Source: Amedibacillus dolichus DSM 3991
Lineage (GTDB): Bacteria > Bacillota_I > Bacilli_A > Erysipelotrichales > Erysipelotrichaceae
Direction: 5' to 3'
Length of the DNA: 64,000 nt
NCBI RefSeq assembly: GCF_000154285.1
Contig: NZ_DS483475.1
Location: 1-64,000, forward strand
Part shown: positions 34,338 through 43,554 of the stretch, in pieces
How positions within the stretch are numbered: the first letter of the stretch is position 1
How the letters are laid out: every line of letters starts with the position of its first letter
The notes under the pieces: generated by a model
What the model was told of the DNA's origin: nothing
What the model saw: the letters and a program-made list of their open reading frames with translations, nothing else
Database searches by the model: none
Made by a program: the position numbers and the translations under genes

Positions 34338-35581
34338 ATAAAATCACAAGTGGAAATTTGAAAAAACGAAGGATAAAAGACACTATTTTAAATGGGATAA
34401 CCTATCTTTCTAGTGGTATCAGCGTATTGGTGTTGGCAGCCATTTTTATCTTTGTTTTTACACAAGGCTTTTCTAGTTTGAGTCTTGACTTATTAACCGG
34501 AAATTATTGGGCAAATAATTATCTGACAACTGTGGAAGCCGATAGAAATGCTCCCGATTGCTTTCAAGTTCCGAAGGAATTAGGGGAGGAAGTAGCATTT
34601 TCTGAAGCGTGGGGCGTAGGATTCGTTGATGCGCTTGATGAAAACAAAGAGCCGATTGTTTTGATTGAATATATTGATGAGGCATCTCCTTTTGCAAGTT
34701 TGATTGACAAAAGCGTGCATGATCGAGAAACAAAGTTATCGGCGGAGGTTGGCTATCAGGTAGAGCGAATCAATTATATGGGGAAAGACGGACATATAAA
34801 AATTGTTGGGAATCTGATGTCAAATGATGCGAAGCAGGTTGCGCAAGCCTTGGATCAAAATGCACAGAGCATTCAAGAAATGTATTTTAAGACTCCTGGG
34901 GGAGGAATTCGCGGATCGATTCTAGCAACCTTATATCTAATTGTAGTGGCTTTGCTAGTTTCTTTGCCACTAGGAATCGCAGCAGCTATCTATTTGCGAG
35001 AATACGCTTCGAAAAATAAGCTTACCGGTTGGATACGCAGTGCTGTGGAAATGTTAAGTGGTGTTCCTAGTATTATATTTGGTTTAATGGGAGTAACCGT
35101 ACTCTTTCCGATTACACAGCTATTTGGCGCAACAACAACGAATATTTTGTTAGGTGGTTTAACCCTTGCTGTCATTTTGCTGCCAACCATTATCCGTTCT
35201 AGCGAGGAAGCCTTAATTGTTGTACCACAATCTTTACGTGATGCTTCTCTTTCCTTAGGTGCTTCTAGGTCGCAAACAATCTTTAAGGTGGTATTGCCCA
35301 ATGCTATACCGGGTATTTTAACCGGTGTATTGTTAAGCATCGGACGAGTTATCGGCGAAAGTGCAGCGTTGATTTATACCATGGGCACGTATGTAAATGA
35401 TGCACCGCAGCTTTTATCGCAAGGGACAAGCCTAGCTGTTCACATTTATAATATCATGAGCAGTGAGCAGCCGAATTTTGAATTGGCTTGTGCAATTTCA
35501 ATTGTTATTTTAGTGTTTGTATTGATCTTGAATATTAGTATCAAATGGATTTCACGTCGTTTTCATAAGGCGATGCAATAG
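34334..35581 (+). CDS. pstA: Phosphate ABC transporter permease PstA with extra extracytoplasmic domain
   Basis: The second membrane subunit of the Pst importer is 415 residues long, whereas PstA is usually about 280-300. The core is canonical from about residue 187 (GGGIRGSILATLYLIVV; ELLSGVPSIIFG-like segment; DASLSLGASRSQTIFKV; GIGRVIGES-like segment). Between helix 1 (about 22-44) and GGGI lies an insertion of roughly 110-130 residues on the outer side, rich in charged residues and possibly a small alpha/beta domain. Similar enlarged PstA proteins exist in other Firmicutes as far as I recall. It overlaps pstC by four bases. Confidence 0.9.
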   Translation: MNKITSGNLKKRRIKDTILNGITYLSSGISVLVLAAIFIFVFTQGFSSLSLDLLTGNYWANNYLTTVEADRNAPDCFQVPKELGEEVAFSEAWGVGFVDALDENKEPIVLIEYIDEASPFASLIDKSVHDRETKLSAEVGYQVERINYMGKDGHIKIVGNLMSNDAKQVAQALDQNAQSIQEMYFKTPGGGIRGSILATLYLIVVALLVSLPLGIAAAIYLREYASKNKLTGWIRSAVEMLSGVPSIIFGLMGVTVLFPITQLFGATTTNILLGGLTLAVILLPTIIRSSEEALIVVPQSLRDASLSLGASRSQTIFKVVLPNAIPGILTGVLLSIGRVIGESAALIYTMGTYVNDAPQLLSQGTSLAVHIYNIMSSEQPNFELACAISIVILVFVLILNISIKWISRRFHKAMQ

Positions 35582-35593
35582 GAGGAAGGAATT

Positions 35594-36355
35594 ATGCAAA
35601 ACAACACAATTTTTCATATTGAAAACGTAGATTTGTTTTATGGTGAAAAGCAAGCTTTAAAACAAATTCAAATGAATATTCAAAAAAACAGCGTAACGGC
35701 GTTGATCGGGCCAAGCGGTTGTGGGAAATCTACCTTCCTTCGTTGCTTGAATCGTATGAATGATTTAATCGACGATTGTCGTATTGAAGGTAATATTCTA
35801 TTTGAAAATACGGATATTTATAAAGGGGATATGAATGTGGTTGATTTACGAACAAGGGTTGGAATGGTATTTCAAAAGCCGAATCCTTTTCCAATGTCTA
35901 TTTACGACAATATTGCTTATGGACCACGTTGTCAGGGAATTAAGGATAAAACGATTCTTGATGCGATTGTGAAGCAGTCTTTGGAAAAAGCAGCTCTTTG
36001 GGAGGAAGTAAAGGATCGTTTGAAGGATAGCGCCTTTGGACTATCTGGTGGACAACAGCAGCGTTTGTGTATTGCACGAGCGATTGCCATGGAACCGGAG
36101 GTTATTTTGATGGACGAGCCGACCAGCGCTTTAGATCCGATAGCAACTGCAAAGATCGAAGCGTTGATGGAAGAATTGAAAAATGAATATACGATCATTA
36201 TCGTTACGCATTCTATGCAGCAGGCATCACGTGTTTCGGATTACACGGCATTTTTCTTGATGGGTGAAGTTGTAGAATTTGATAAAACAAGTACGATTTT
36301 TCAACAGCCTAAAGATCAGCGTACAGAGGATTATATTACCGGAAGGTTTGGATAG
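35594..36355 (+). CDS. pstB: Phosphate ABC transporter ATP-binding protein PstB
   Basis: The 253-residue ATPase energises phosphate import. Walker [10 protein letters not shown], the PstB-typical [10 protein letters not shown]-loop [10 protein letters not shown], signature LSGGQQQRL, Walker [14 protein letters not shown] and switch histidine VTHSMQQA are all present. It starts 12 nt after pstA with GGAGGA. Confidence 0.96.
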   Translation: MQNNTIFHIENVDLFYGEKQALKQIQMNIQKNSVTALIGPSGCGKSTFLRCLNRMNDLIDDCRIEGNILFENTDIYKGDMNVVDLRTRVGMVFQKPNPFPMSIYDNIAYGPRCQGIKDKTILDAIVKQSLEKAALWEEVKDRLKDSAFGLSGGQQQRLCIARAIAMEPEVILMDEPTSALDPIATAKIEALMEELKNEYTIIIVTHSMQQASRVSDYTAFFLMGEVVEFDKTSTIFQQPKDQRTEDYITGRFG

Positions 36356-36366
36356 GAGGCAGGTAT

Positions 36367-36999
36367 ATGGTAAAGCTAGATGCAGAATTGGCAGCAATGG
36401 AACAAAATCTTTTAAAAATGGCACAACGAGTGATTGCCATGCACGAAAAGGTGGTGGCTGCGTTAAAGCAACCGAGTAAAGAGATTGAACTCGATATCGT
36501 ACAGGCAGATGATGTTATCAATCATTTAGAGGAAGAAATAAACGATCAGGCAATTCGTTCCTTGGCGCTATTATCGCCGGTAGCTAGCGATTTACGTAAA
36601 GTGATTGCCGATATTAAAATTGCCAGTGAGCTGGAGCGTATTGGTGATTATGCGAAAAATATTGCTATCTTTTTAATTAAAAACGAAAGTTTAGATGCAA
36701 CGATTCGCAGCTATGGAATTGCGATGGAGGAGCAGCTTATGGAAATGTTAAAGGATACGATTACAGCTTATGAACAGCGTGATGTGGATATGGCTTTTGA
36801 GATAGCGGAGCGAGATAAGGCAATCAAGGAGCTGTATTATAAATTAAAGAGTAAACTAAAGGAGCAAGAGGATCTTCTTCAGCATATTTTCGAAATCAGT
36901 GCTATGATGCGCAATATGGAGCGTGCCGGAGATCATACGAAAAATATTTGTGAACATATTATTTATATGATGAAGGGACAGCATTACGATTTCGGATAA
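36367..36999 (+). CDS. phoU: Phosphate transport accessory protein PhoU
   Basis: The 210-residue all-helical protein has two PhoU three-helix repeats with metal-binding E/DxxxD motifs (LERIGDYAKNIA in the first, MERAGDHTKNICEHI in the second). It links the Pst transporter to PhoR and represses the Pho regulon when phosphate is plentiful. It is last in the pst operon. Confidence 0.95.
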   Translation: MVKLDAELAAMEQNLLKMAQRVIAMHEKVVAALKQPSKEIELDIVQADDVINHLEEEINDQAIRSLALLSPVASDLRKVIADIKIASELERIGDYAKNIAIFLIKNESLDATIRSYGIAMEEQLMEMLKDTITAYEQRDVDMAFEIAERDKAIKELYYKLKSKLKEQEDLLQHIFEISAMMRNMERAGDHTKNICEHIIYMMKGQHYDFG

Positions 37000-37010
37000 A
37001 CATTCGCTTA

Positions 37011-37036
37011 AAGGTGGCAATTGTCGCCTTTTTTTA
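37011..37036 (+). terminator. Terminator of the pst-phoU operon
   Basis: AAGGTGGC and GTCGCCTT pair (with wobbles) around AATT, followed by seven Ts. Confidence 0.8.
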
Positions 37037-37150
37037 TAAGAGCTAACGATATGTTTTTTTAGGAACAAAGCAAAAAATATGCTATAATGATTAGGAATAA
37101 AAGGAAGTTTTTATAAGTGTATGCGAATATGGTAATGAAAGAGGTAGGCT

Positions 37151-37618
37151 ATGGAAATTAACATCATCAATCAAACAGCGGAGAAGCGGTGGAATCGTTA
37201 CAAGAAGGATTTTCTTACGATTGCGCAAAAGACAGAAGAATTATTAAAGCTTAAACAGAGGTATTGTGCTTCGGTTATTTTTGTAACACCGCAAAAAATT
37301 CATGAAATCAACCGTGAGTATCGGCATATCGATCGTCCTACCGATGTTATTAGCTTTGCATTGTTAGATGAAGCAGATGAATATGAGATTATGGAGGACA
37401 GCATTGAACTGGGTGATATCTTTATCAATATCGAAGCAATCGTGAAGCAAGCAAGTGAATATGGTCATTCTATGCGTAGAGAGGTATGCTTTCTGTTTAC
37501 GCATGGCTTATTGCATCTATTGGGCTATGACCACATGGAACAGGAGGAGGAGCGCGTGATGTTTGCGCTGCAAGATGATATCCTATATGATATTGTTCCT
37601 AAAAAAAGCAGTACGTAA
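37151..37618 (+). CDS. ybeY: Endoribonuclease YbeY
   Basis: YbeY is a zinc endoribonuclease for 16S rRNA 3' maturation and ribosome quality control. The 155-residue protein has the three-histidine motif in HGLLHLLGYDH and the preceding TDVISFALLDE. A -10 box (TATAAT, 37083-37088) lies upstream. The order ybeY-dgkA-cdd-era-recO is the same as in Bacillus. Confidence 0.95.
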   Translation: MEINIINQTAEKRWNRYKKDFLTIAQKTEELLKLKQRYCASVIFVTPQKIHEINREYRHIDRPTDVISFALLDEADEYEIMEDSIELGDIFINIEAIVKQASEYGHSMRREVCFLFTHGLLHLLGYDHMEQEEERVMFALQDDILYDIVPKKSST

Positions 37619-37958
37619 ATTTTCTTATGCTTTTGCAGGCTTGCTTGATGGAATTCACAATGATGCCAGTATTCGCTTGCAGTTTGTATTGGGAGTTTGT
37701 ACGCTGCTTGCCGGCTTATTGTTGCATTTGTCGCTTATAGAATGGAGCATTGTCCTCATCTTGGTTGCACTTGTAATAGCAATGGAATATATAAACAGTG
37801 CGATCGAAACGCTAACCGATGTGTTATTTCCTAATTATGATCGGCGTGCAAAAAAAATCAAGGATTACAGTGCCGCAGCGGTGTTGGTAGTATCAATTGT
37901 GGCTTTGCTTTTCGGTATTATTATTTTCGGAGGACGGCTATGGATTATACTGATGTAA
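37563..37958 (+). CDS. dgkA: Diacylglycerol kinase / undecaprenol kinase DgkA
   Basis: This small membrane kinase has three helices and the conserved catalytic region EYINSAIETLTDVL. In Gram-positives the DgkA homologue phosphorylates undecaprenol. The frame begins at TTG 37563; ATG 37575 and 37587 are also possible, and the last gives the usual family start just before LKKAVRKFSYAFAGLL (123 residues). It overlaps the end of ybeY by up to 56 nt and the start of cdd by 19 nt, so translation is coupled. Confidence 0.9.
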   Translation: MRCKMISYMILFLKKAVRKFSYAFAGLLDGIHNDASIRLQFVLGVCTLLAGLLLHLSLIEWSIVLILVALVIAMEYINSAIETLTDVLFPNYDRRAKKIKDYSAAAVLVVSIVALLFGIIIFGGRLWIILM

Positions 37959-38338
37959 TAGAAAAAGCCTTGCAGGCGTGTGAGCATGCCTATGCTCCAT
38001 ATTCAAGGTTTTGTGTAGGTGCTTGCTTAAAAATGAAAGATGGAAGCTATATTTGCGGGGCAAATGTAGAGAATGCATCTTATGGCTTAACCAGCTGTGC
38101 AGAACGCAATGCCTTGTTTGCGGCATATTCTCAAGGATATCGCAAGCAGGATATTCAATGCATGGCGATTACTGCCAAACAAGATGAGCTGTGTCCGCCT
38201 TGTGGTGCTTGTCGTCAGGTAATGGCGGAACTGTTGGAGCAGCATACACCGATTATTTTAGCAAGTATAAAAAAACAGCTTGTAACAAATATAGAAGAAC
38301 TGATGCCGATGGCATTTACAGCAAAGGAGTTTTTATGA
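37940..38338 (+). CDS. cdd: Cytidine deaminase
   Basis: The 132-residue enzyme deaminates cytidine and deoxycytidine for pyrimidine salvage. The zinc and catalytic motif CAE (in TSCAERNALF) and PCGACRQ are present. GGAGG precedes the ATG inside dgkA. The stop overlaps era by ATGA. Confidence 0.96.
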   Translation: MDYTDVIEKALQACEHAYAPYSRFCVGACLKMKDGSYICGANVENASYGLTSCAERNALFAAYSQGYRKQDIQCMAITAKQDELCPPCGACRQVMAELLEQHTPIILASIKKQLVTNIEELMPMAFTAKEFL

Positions 38339-39231
38339 AATATAGATCAGGATTTATAGCGATTGTTGGGCGTCCTAATGCAGGAAAGAGTACTCTGTTG
38401 AATGCGATTTTAAAAGAAAAGGTGGCGATTACAACCCCAAAGCCACAGACGACGAGAAATAATATTTCCGGTATTTTGACAACCGAAGATACGCAATATG
38501 TTTTTGTTGATACACCGGGGATTCATAAGCCGAAGCATGAGTTGGGAAGAACCTTGAATAAGAATGCTTATACTGCGATTAGCGAAGCCGATGTCAATTT
38601 CTGGGTTGTTGATGCTACACAGCCGTATGGCAGCGGTGATGAATTTATGCTAGAAAAAATGAAGAGTGCGCATATTCCGGTTTTTTTGATTTTGAATAAG
38701 ATTGATTTGTTGGAAAAGGAAAAATTGCTTAAGGTTCTTGCAAGGTGGCAGGAGCGTATGGAATTTGCGGAAATTTTTCCTATCTCTGCTCTTACCAATG
38801 ATAATATTGAGCACCTTTTGGAAATCACTCGAAGTTATTTATCGGAAGGGCCGAAATATTTTCCGGACGATATGATCAGCGATCATGGTCTAAGCTTTCA
38901 AATAGCGGAAATCATTCGCGAAAAGGTTTTATATAAGACCAACGAGGAGGTACCGCATTCCGTAGCCGTGGTTGTTGAAAATATGGAGGAAACGGATAAA
39001 AAGGTATATTTACAGGCTGTTATAGTTGTGGAAAGAACCTCACAAAAGGCAATTTTGATTGGTAAACAGGCGGCTATGATTCGTGCGATTCGCTTAGCTG
39101 CGCAAAAGGAACTGAAGGAAAAGCTACATAAAAAGATTGAATTGGAGCTTTATGTGCGTGTAGAAAAAAATTGGCGTAATCGAGAAGGAAAATTGCAGCA
39201 GCTGGGCTATAGTGAGAAATTTGATGAATAG
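38335..39231 (+). CDS. era: GTPase Era
   Basis: Era is an essential GTPase that binds 16S rRNA during 30S assembly. The 298-residue protein has G1 GRPNAGKS, G2 PQTTRNNISGI, G3 DTPGIH, G4 NKID and a C-terminal KH domain (VPHSVAVVVENME; GKQAAMIRAIRLAAQKEL). The frame is open much further upstream inside cdd, but AAAGGAG before the ATG at 38335 and the family start KYRSGFIAIVGRPN fix the start. Confidence 0.97.
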   Translation: MKYRSGFIAIVGRPNAGKSTLLNAILKEKVAITTPKPQTTRNNISGILTTEDTQYVFVDTPGIHKPKHELGRTLNKNAYTAISEADVNFWVVDATQPYGSGDEFMLEKMKSAHIPVFLILNKIDLLEKEKLLKVLARWQERMEFAEIFPISALTNDNIEHLLEITRSYLSEGPKYFPDDMISDHGLSFQIAEIIREKVLYKTNEEVPHSVAVVVENMEETDKKVYLQAVIVVERTSQKAILIGKQAAMIRAIRLAAQKELKEKLHKKIELELYVRVEKNWRNREGKLQQLGYSEKFDE

Positions 39232-39967
39232 CGAGTACTGTGCTATTGTGATCAGCTATCGGGAATATCGCGAACATGATGCGATCATAAAGCTTTTAGA
39301 TGAAAACGGGACGATTTCTTCGCTGATTGCCAGAGGTGTGCAGAAAATCAACAGTAAGAATGCCGCAGGTTGTCAACAGTTTACCTATGGGCGTTATTTT
39401 GTAAACGAGCGCCAATCGACTGTTCTGCATTCTTTATGCAGTGCTGAATGCTTGCGGACATATCGTGATATTCGTGAAGATTTATATATGCAAAGCATAG
39501 CATCATACATGTGCGAGGTTATCGAAAAAAGCGACTTTGAAGAAAATGCTTTTCCGCTATTGAAAACCATGCTGGAGCATCTTTCAAAAAAGGAACAGCC
39601 ATTCGGTGTTTTGTGCTTATTTCAAGCAATCGTAAATCGTATGCATGGGATCGAGCCTTGTGTGGAGGGCTGCGTACATTGCGGGACCACAAAAAGAATT
39701 GCCTCTATTTCCGTACAAGCGGGTGGCTTTTTGTGTCAAAGCTGTATGCGTATGGAGGATCAGTTACATACTGTTGAAAGGTTAAAGAAGTTTCGTTTGC
39801 TGGTAAAAGCGCATCTAGAGCATATTTCCCTTGTTTTAGAAAGTGCTTGTTTTGATTTTGATGACTTTTTAATTCAATATTGTTTTTTTGCTGAGTATGC
39901 AGGTGTTTCGGTTAAAAGTATTCGTTTTCTAAAACACTTATATGCGTTGCATATTGATAAAACGTAA
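39224..39967 (+). CDS. recO: DNA repair protein RecO
   Basis: RecO anneals DNA and loads RecA together with RecR in gap repair. The 247-residue protein has the N-terminal OB fold (AIVISYREYREHDAII) and a zinc site of four cysteines (CVEGCVHCG, then CQSC). GTG 39212 is also in frame; both starts lie inside era and have weak ribosome binding sites, so coupling is likely. Confidence 0.93.
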   Translation: MNSEYCAIVISYREYREHDAIIKLLDENGTISSLIARGVQKINSKNAAGCQQFTYGRYFVNERQSTVLHSLCSAECLRTYRDIREDLYMQSIASYMCEVIEKSDFEENAFPLLKTMLEHLSKKEQPFGVLCLFQAIVNRMHGIEPCVEGCVHCGTTKRIASISVQAGGFLCQSCMRMEDQLHTVERLKKFRLLVKAHLEHISLVLESACFDFDDFLIQYCFFAEYAGVSVKSIRFLKHLYALHIDKT

Positions 39968-40012
39968 AAAAGCTTTCTATACCTTTGTTTGAAGGAAAGA
40001 GAGCTTTTTTTT
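39966..40012 (+). terminator. Terminator of the ybeY-recO operon
   Basis: A long hairpin starts AAAAAAGCT and ends AGCTTTTTT, overlapping the recO stop codon. Confidence 0.8.
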
Positions 40013-40250
40013 GTTTATTAGTTAATTTAAATGTTAGATGAATAATACAGTGAAAGATAATGTGCTTATAAAGTATTAAAAAGATGGAATGTTCCTAGTC
40101 GTATTTGTTTTACTTTTTCTTTTCGATAAACTTTAAAGCGCTTGTACTGTTTAAACTGATGAACAAGATATAAAAATGATGCTGTTGGTAGGGTTACTTT
40201 CATATCTGAAAACTGATAACTTTTTGGTTGTTTTTGAATCAATGGGATCG

Positions 40251-40281
40251 TATGCGGGAATTGTGTAAAAATGCCCGCATA
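40251..40281. repeat. Inverted repeat just upstream of the glyS promoter
   Basis: TATGCGGG (40251-40258) and CCCGCATA (40274-40281) form perfect 8-bp arms with a 15-nt spacer, ending 3 nt before the -35 box. This may be an operator. The rest of the 400-base gap (40013-40250) holds no recognised gene or T-box. Confidence 0.5.
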
Positions 40282-40284
40282 GCA

Positions 40285-40314
40285 TTGACAACGAACTTGA
40301 AAAAATGCTATATT
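40285..40314 (+). promoter_or_regulatory. Promoter of glyS-dnaG-rpoD
   Basis: A perfect TTGACA is followed after 18 nt by TATATT. Confidence 0.85.
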
Positions 40315-40345
40315 AAAGTGTATTCTTGTAACTTTTTAGGCATTT

Positions 40346-40361
40346 ATTTTATGCATAAAAT
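40346..40361. repeat. 16-bp palindrome in the glyS leader
   Basis: ATTTTATGCATAAAAT is a perfect palindrome between the glyS promoter and its ribosome binding site. It could be an operator or a small leader hairpin. Confidence 0.5.
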
Positions 40362-40380
40362 GCGATTTTGAAAGGAGCCA

Positions 40381-41769
40381 ATGATGATGGAAATCGAAAA
40401 GCTATTTGAAACAGTTACGGCACATGCGAAAAACAGCGGCTTTGTTTTTCAAGGTTCTGAAATTTACGGAGGGTTATCCAATACTTGGGATTTTGGTCCT
40501 TTAGGTATTGAATTAAAAGATAATATTAAGCGTGCTTGGTGGAGAAGATTTATTCAAGAATCTCCTTATAACACCGGAATCCAGTCCGCTATTTTAATGA
40601 ATCCGAATGTTTGGGTGGCAAGCGGACATGTAGGAGGCTTTAGTGATCCATTGATGGATTGTAAGGAGTGTAAAACACGTTATCGTGCAGATCAGCTCAT
40701 TGAAGATGCAACTAGTGGTGAAGTAAGTGTTGAAGGTTGGAGCAATGAGCAAATGAAGGCGTTTATTGATGAGCATGATTTGAAATGTCCGAAATGCGGT
40801 GCGCATAATTTTACGGATATTCGTCAATTTAATTTGATGTTCAAGACATTTCAAGGAGTTTTGGAAGATGCAAAGAATGCCATCTATTTGCGTCCGGAAA
40901 CAGCACAGGGAATGTTTGTGAATTTTAAGAACGTACAGCGTACCATGCGTAAAAAGCTGCCATTTGGTATCGGGCAGATCGGAAAAAGCTTCCGAAATGA
41001 AATTACGCCTGGAAATTTCATTTTCCGCACTAGAGAATTTGAACAGATGGAGTTGGAATTTTTCTGCGAGCCGGGAACGGATTTGGATTGGTATCACTAT
41101 TATAAAGAATTTTGTATGAAATTTTTGACAGATCTTGGTATTCAAAGGGAACACTTGCGTTTCCGTGATCATACACCGGAAGAGCTTGCGTTCTATTCTA
41201 AGGGAACCTGCGATATCGAATACAATTTCCATTCACAAATCGGTTGGGGCGAACTTTGGGGTATTGCCGATCGTACGGATTATGACTTGAAACAGCACAT
41301 GGAAACAAGTAAAAAATCGTTGGAATATTTAGATCCGACAACCAATGAGAAATACATACCATATTGTATTGAGCCTTCTGTGGGCGTTGAACGTATGCTT
41401 TTGGCAGTTATGTGTGATGCTTACGATGAGGAACAGCTTGAAAATGATACTCGTATCGTGATGCACTTCCACCCATATTTAGCACCGATCAAAGCCTGCG
41501 TGATGCCGCTTTCTAAAAAGCTTGGTGATAAGGCAATGGAAGTATATGGCAAGATTGCTCATGTCGCAAATTGCGATTATGATGATGCCGGAAGTATCGG
41601 GAAGCGTTATCGCCGTCAAGATGCTATCGGTACTCCGTTCTGTGTAACGATTGACTTTGAAACGGAAAATGATGGTTGTGTTACGGTTCGCCATCGTGAT
41701 AGCATGGAGCAGGAGCGTGTTGCTATTGAGGATTTGGCAAGCTATATTGAAGAAAGAATTAAGCTTTAG
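40381..41769 (+). CDS. glyS: Glycyl-tRNA synthetase, alpha-2 (single-chain) type
   Basis: This is a class II aminoacyl-tRNA synthetase of 462 residues, the homodimeric type found in Mollicutes, staphylococci and eukaryotes, not the two-subunit GlyQ/GlyS type. Motif 1 region [16 protein letters not shown], motif 2 [19 protein letters not shown] and motif 3 [11 protein letters not shown] are visible. An anticodon-binding domain is at the C-terminus (from about 365). Three ATG codons stand in tandem; AAAGGAG is best spaced for the second or third (40384, 40387). No T-box leader was found. Confidence 0.95.
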   Translation: MMMEIEKLFETVTAHAKNSGFVFQGSEIYGGLSNTWDFGPLGIELKDNIKRAWWRRFIQESPYNTGIQSAILMNPNVWVASGHVGGFSDPLMDCKECKTRYRADQLIEDATSGEVSVEGWSNEQMKAFIDEHDLKCPKCGAHNFTDIRQFNLMFKTFQGVLEDAKNAIYLRPETAQGMFVNFKNVQRTMRKKLPFGIGQIGKSFRNEITPGNFIFRTREFEQMELEFFCEPGTDLDWYHYYKEFCMKFLTDLGIQREHLRFRDHTPEELAFYSKGTCDIEYNFHSQIGWGELWGIADRTDYDLKQHMETSKKSLEYLDPTTNEKYIPYCIEPSVGVERMLLAVMCDAYDEEQLENDTRIVMHFHPYLAPIKACVMPLSKKLGDKAMEVYGKIAHVANCDYDDAGSIGKRYRRQDAIGTPFCVTIDFETENDGCVTVRHRDSMEQERVAIEDLASYIEERIKL

Positions 41770-41791
41770 ATATAAATAGAGGTGTTGTGCA

Positions 41792-43552
41792 TTGGCACGT
41801 TTACGTGAGGAAGAAATCAATGAAATACGTGCGAAGGCGGATATCGTTGATGTTATCGGTCGATATTTGCCTTTGACGCGCAAAGGCAAGAACTATGTTT
41901 GTACTTGTCCTTTTCATGATGATCATAACCCGAGCATGAGCGTTTCAAGCGATAAGCAAATTTATAAATGTTTCGTTTGTAATGCCGGTGGCAATGTGTT
42001 CACTTTTGTATCGAATTATGAAAAAATATCGTTTATAGAAGCTGTTTATAAGGTTGCGGATTATACGGGAATTTCAATTGAGCAACCCTTGCAGCTGCCA
42101 CAAAGAAATGTCGATCCACAGCTTGCACCTTTGCATAGAGCTTGTGGTGAAGCAATCGAATTTACTCATTATCAGTTGGATACTCCACAAGCAAGTGATG
42201 TAAAAAAATATTTAACAAGTCGTTTGATCGATGATTCCATAATAAAGAAGTTTTCTCTTGGGTATAATCCTCCCAATGACAGTTTGTATAAGTTTTTGCA
42301 TGCTAAAAAGCATAGTGATGATACTTTGATCAAAGCGGGGCTTTGTCGCTTAACGGCTGTTGGAATGAAAGATGTCTTTGCCGGGCGTATCATGATTCCG
42401 ATTCATAATGAATTTGGTGAGCCGGTAGGCTTCAGCGCCCGTCGTTTTGTAGAAAACAGCGATGCTAAATACATCAACACATCGGAAACGGATATTTATG
42501 TTAAAGGAAATTTGATTTTTAACTACCATCGTGCAAAAAGTGAGGCAAGAAAGGCAAAAAAAGCCATTCTTGTTGAAGGGGCAATGGACGTATTGGCATT
42601 TGAAAAGGTTGGTATGAGCAATGCCTTGGCAACCTTAGGAACAGCTTGTACGAAGGAGCAGCTGCGTTTGCTGAAACAGCTTCATGTACCAATCATTGTT
42701 GGCTATGATGGTGATCGTGCTGGACAAAGTGCGACCTATGCATTTGGCAAGTTGGCGAGAGAGGCGCAAATACCTTTTGAAATTGTCGATAATAAATATG
42801 GCTTGGATCCTGATGAGATTATTGAGGAATTTGGAAAAGAAGAATTGCGACAGATTAGCGAAAAAACGATATCATGGATTGATTTTCTGTTTACCTTCCT
42901 AATGACGAAATACAATTTGGAAAACTATACACAGAAGAAAGAATTTGCCATGGAAATGGCAGAAGAAATTTATCTTTTAAAAGATGATTTTGAAAAAGAA
43001 AGCTATTATATTCGGTTGCGTGAGCTTACCGATTTCGACATGCATGGTGAAGAAGCTAAGAAACAGCCAAAGGCTAAAACGGAATATGTAAAGCGAAGCT
43101 ATTTGGCATTTCCAAAAAGTGGTCGAAATCATGCTGAATTTGAAATTTTATCACAGATGCTGAATGGAGTAGCAGCCAGCAACCATTATAAAGAAGAACT
43201 AGGTTTTTTACAGGACGATACCTGTAACAGACTAGCACTCTATATTATTGATTATTACCGTACGCATAGGAAGCTAGAGGTTGCGGATCTCTTTGATAAG
43301 ATTAAAGAGGAAGCGGTAAAGCAGCTGTTGCTAGATGTTTCAAGCTGGGAGCTTGGAAAGGCTGAAGTTAATTTGAAAGTATTGAATGAAGCTATCCATA
43401 AGGTAAAGGAATGTCTTTTAGATGATCGTATTCGGATTCTGAATGAACAAATCGCAAAGATTCACGATCCTATGGAAAAAGCAAGGCTGGCAGTTGAAAA
43501 AAACGGATTGATTAAGGAAAAAGAAGAATGGCGTAATGCGGGAAGGAAGTAA
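41792..43552 (+). CDS. dnaG: DNA primase DnaG
   Basis: DnaG makes RNA primers for replication. The 586-residue protein has the N-terminal zinc ribbon (CTCPFH, then CFVCNAGG), the catalytic core with TOPRIM ([24 protein letters not shown]) and a C-terminal DnaB-binding helical domain. It starts at TTG 41792 with AGAGGTG upstream. It is followed after 2 nt by rpoD, as in most bacteria. Confidence 0.96.
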   Translation: MARLREEEINEIRAKADIVDVIGRYLPLTRKGKNYVCTCPFHDDHNPSMSVSSDKQIYKCFVCNAGGNVFTFVSNYEKISFIEAVYKVADYTGISIEQPLQLPQRNVDPQLAPLHRACGEAIEFTHYQLDTPQASDVKKYLTSRLIDDSIIKKFSLGYNPPNDSLYKFLHAKKHSDDTLIKAGLCRLTAVGMKDVFAGRIMIPIHNEFGEPVGFSARRFVENSDAKYINTSETDIYVKGNLIFNYHRAKSEARKAKKAILVEGAMDVLAFEKVGMSNALATLGTACTKEQLRLLKQLHVPIIVGYDGDRAGQSATYAFGKLAREAQIPFEIVDNKYGLDPDEIIEEFGKEELRQISEKTISWIDFLFTFLMTKYNLENYTQKKEFAMEMAEEIYLLKDDFEKESYYIRLRELTDFDMHGEEAKKQPKAKTEYVKRSYLAFPKSGRNHAEFEILSQMLNGVAASNHYKEELGFLQDDTCNRLALYIIDYYRTHRKLEVADLFDKIKEEAVKQLLLDVSSWELGKAEVNLKVLNEAIHKVKECLLDDRIRILNEQIAKIHDPMEKARLAVEKNGLIKEKEEWRNAGRK

Positions 43553-43554
43553 TT

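Noticed and set aside
39968-40380. T-box riboswitch in the glyS leader
   Set aside because: The conserved AGGGTGG-type T-box sequence and an antiterminator/terminator pair were looked for and not found. The transcribed leader is only about 60 nt.
40594-41232. 212-codon minus-strand frame opposite glyS
   Set aside because: The plus-strand synthetase is unmistakable; the reverse frame has no recognisable protein features.
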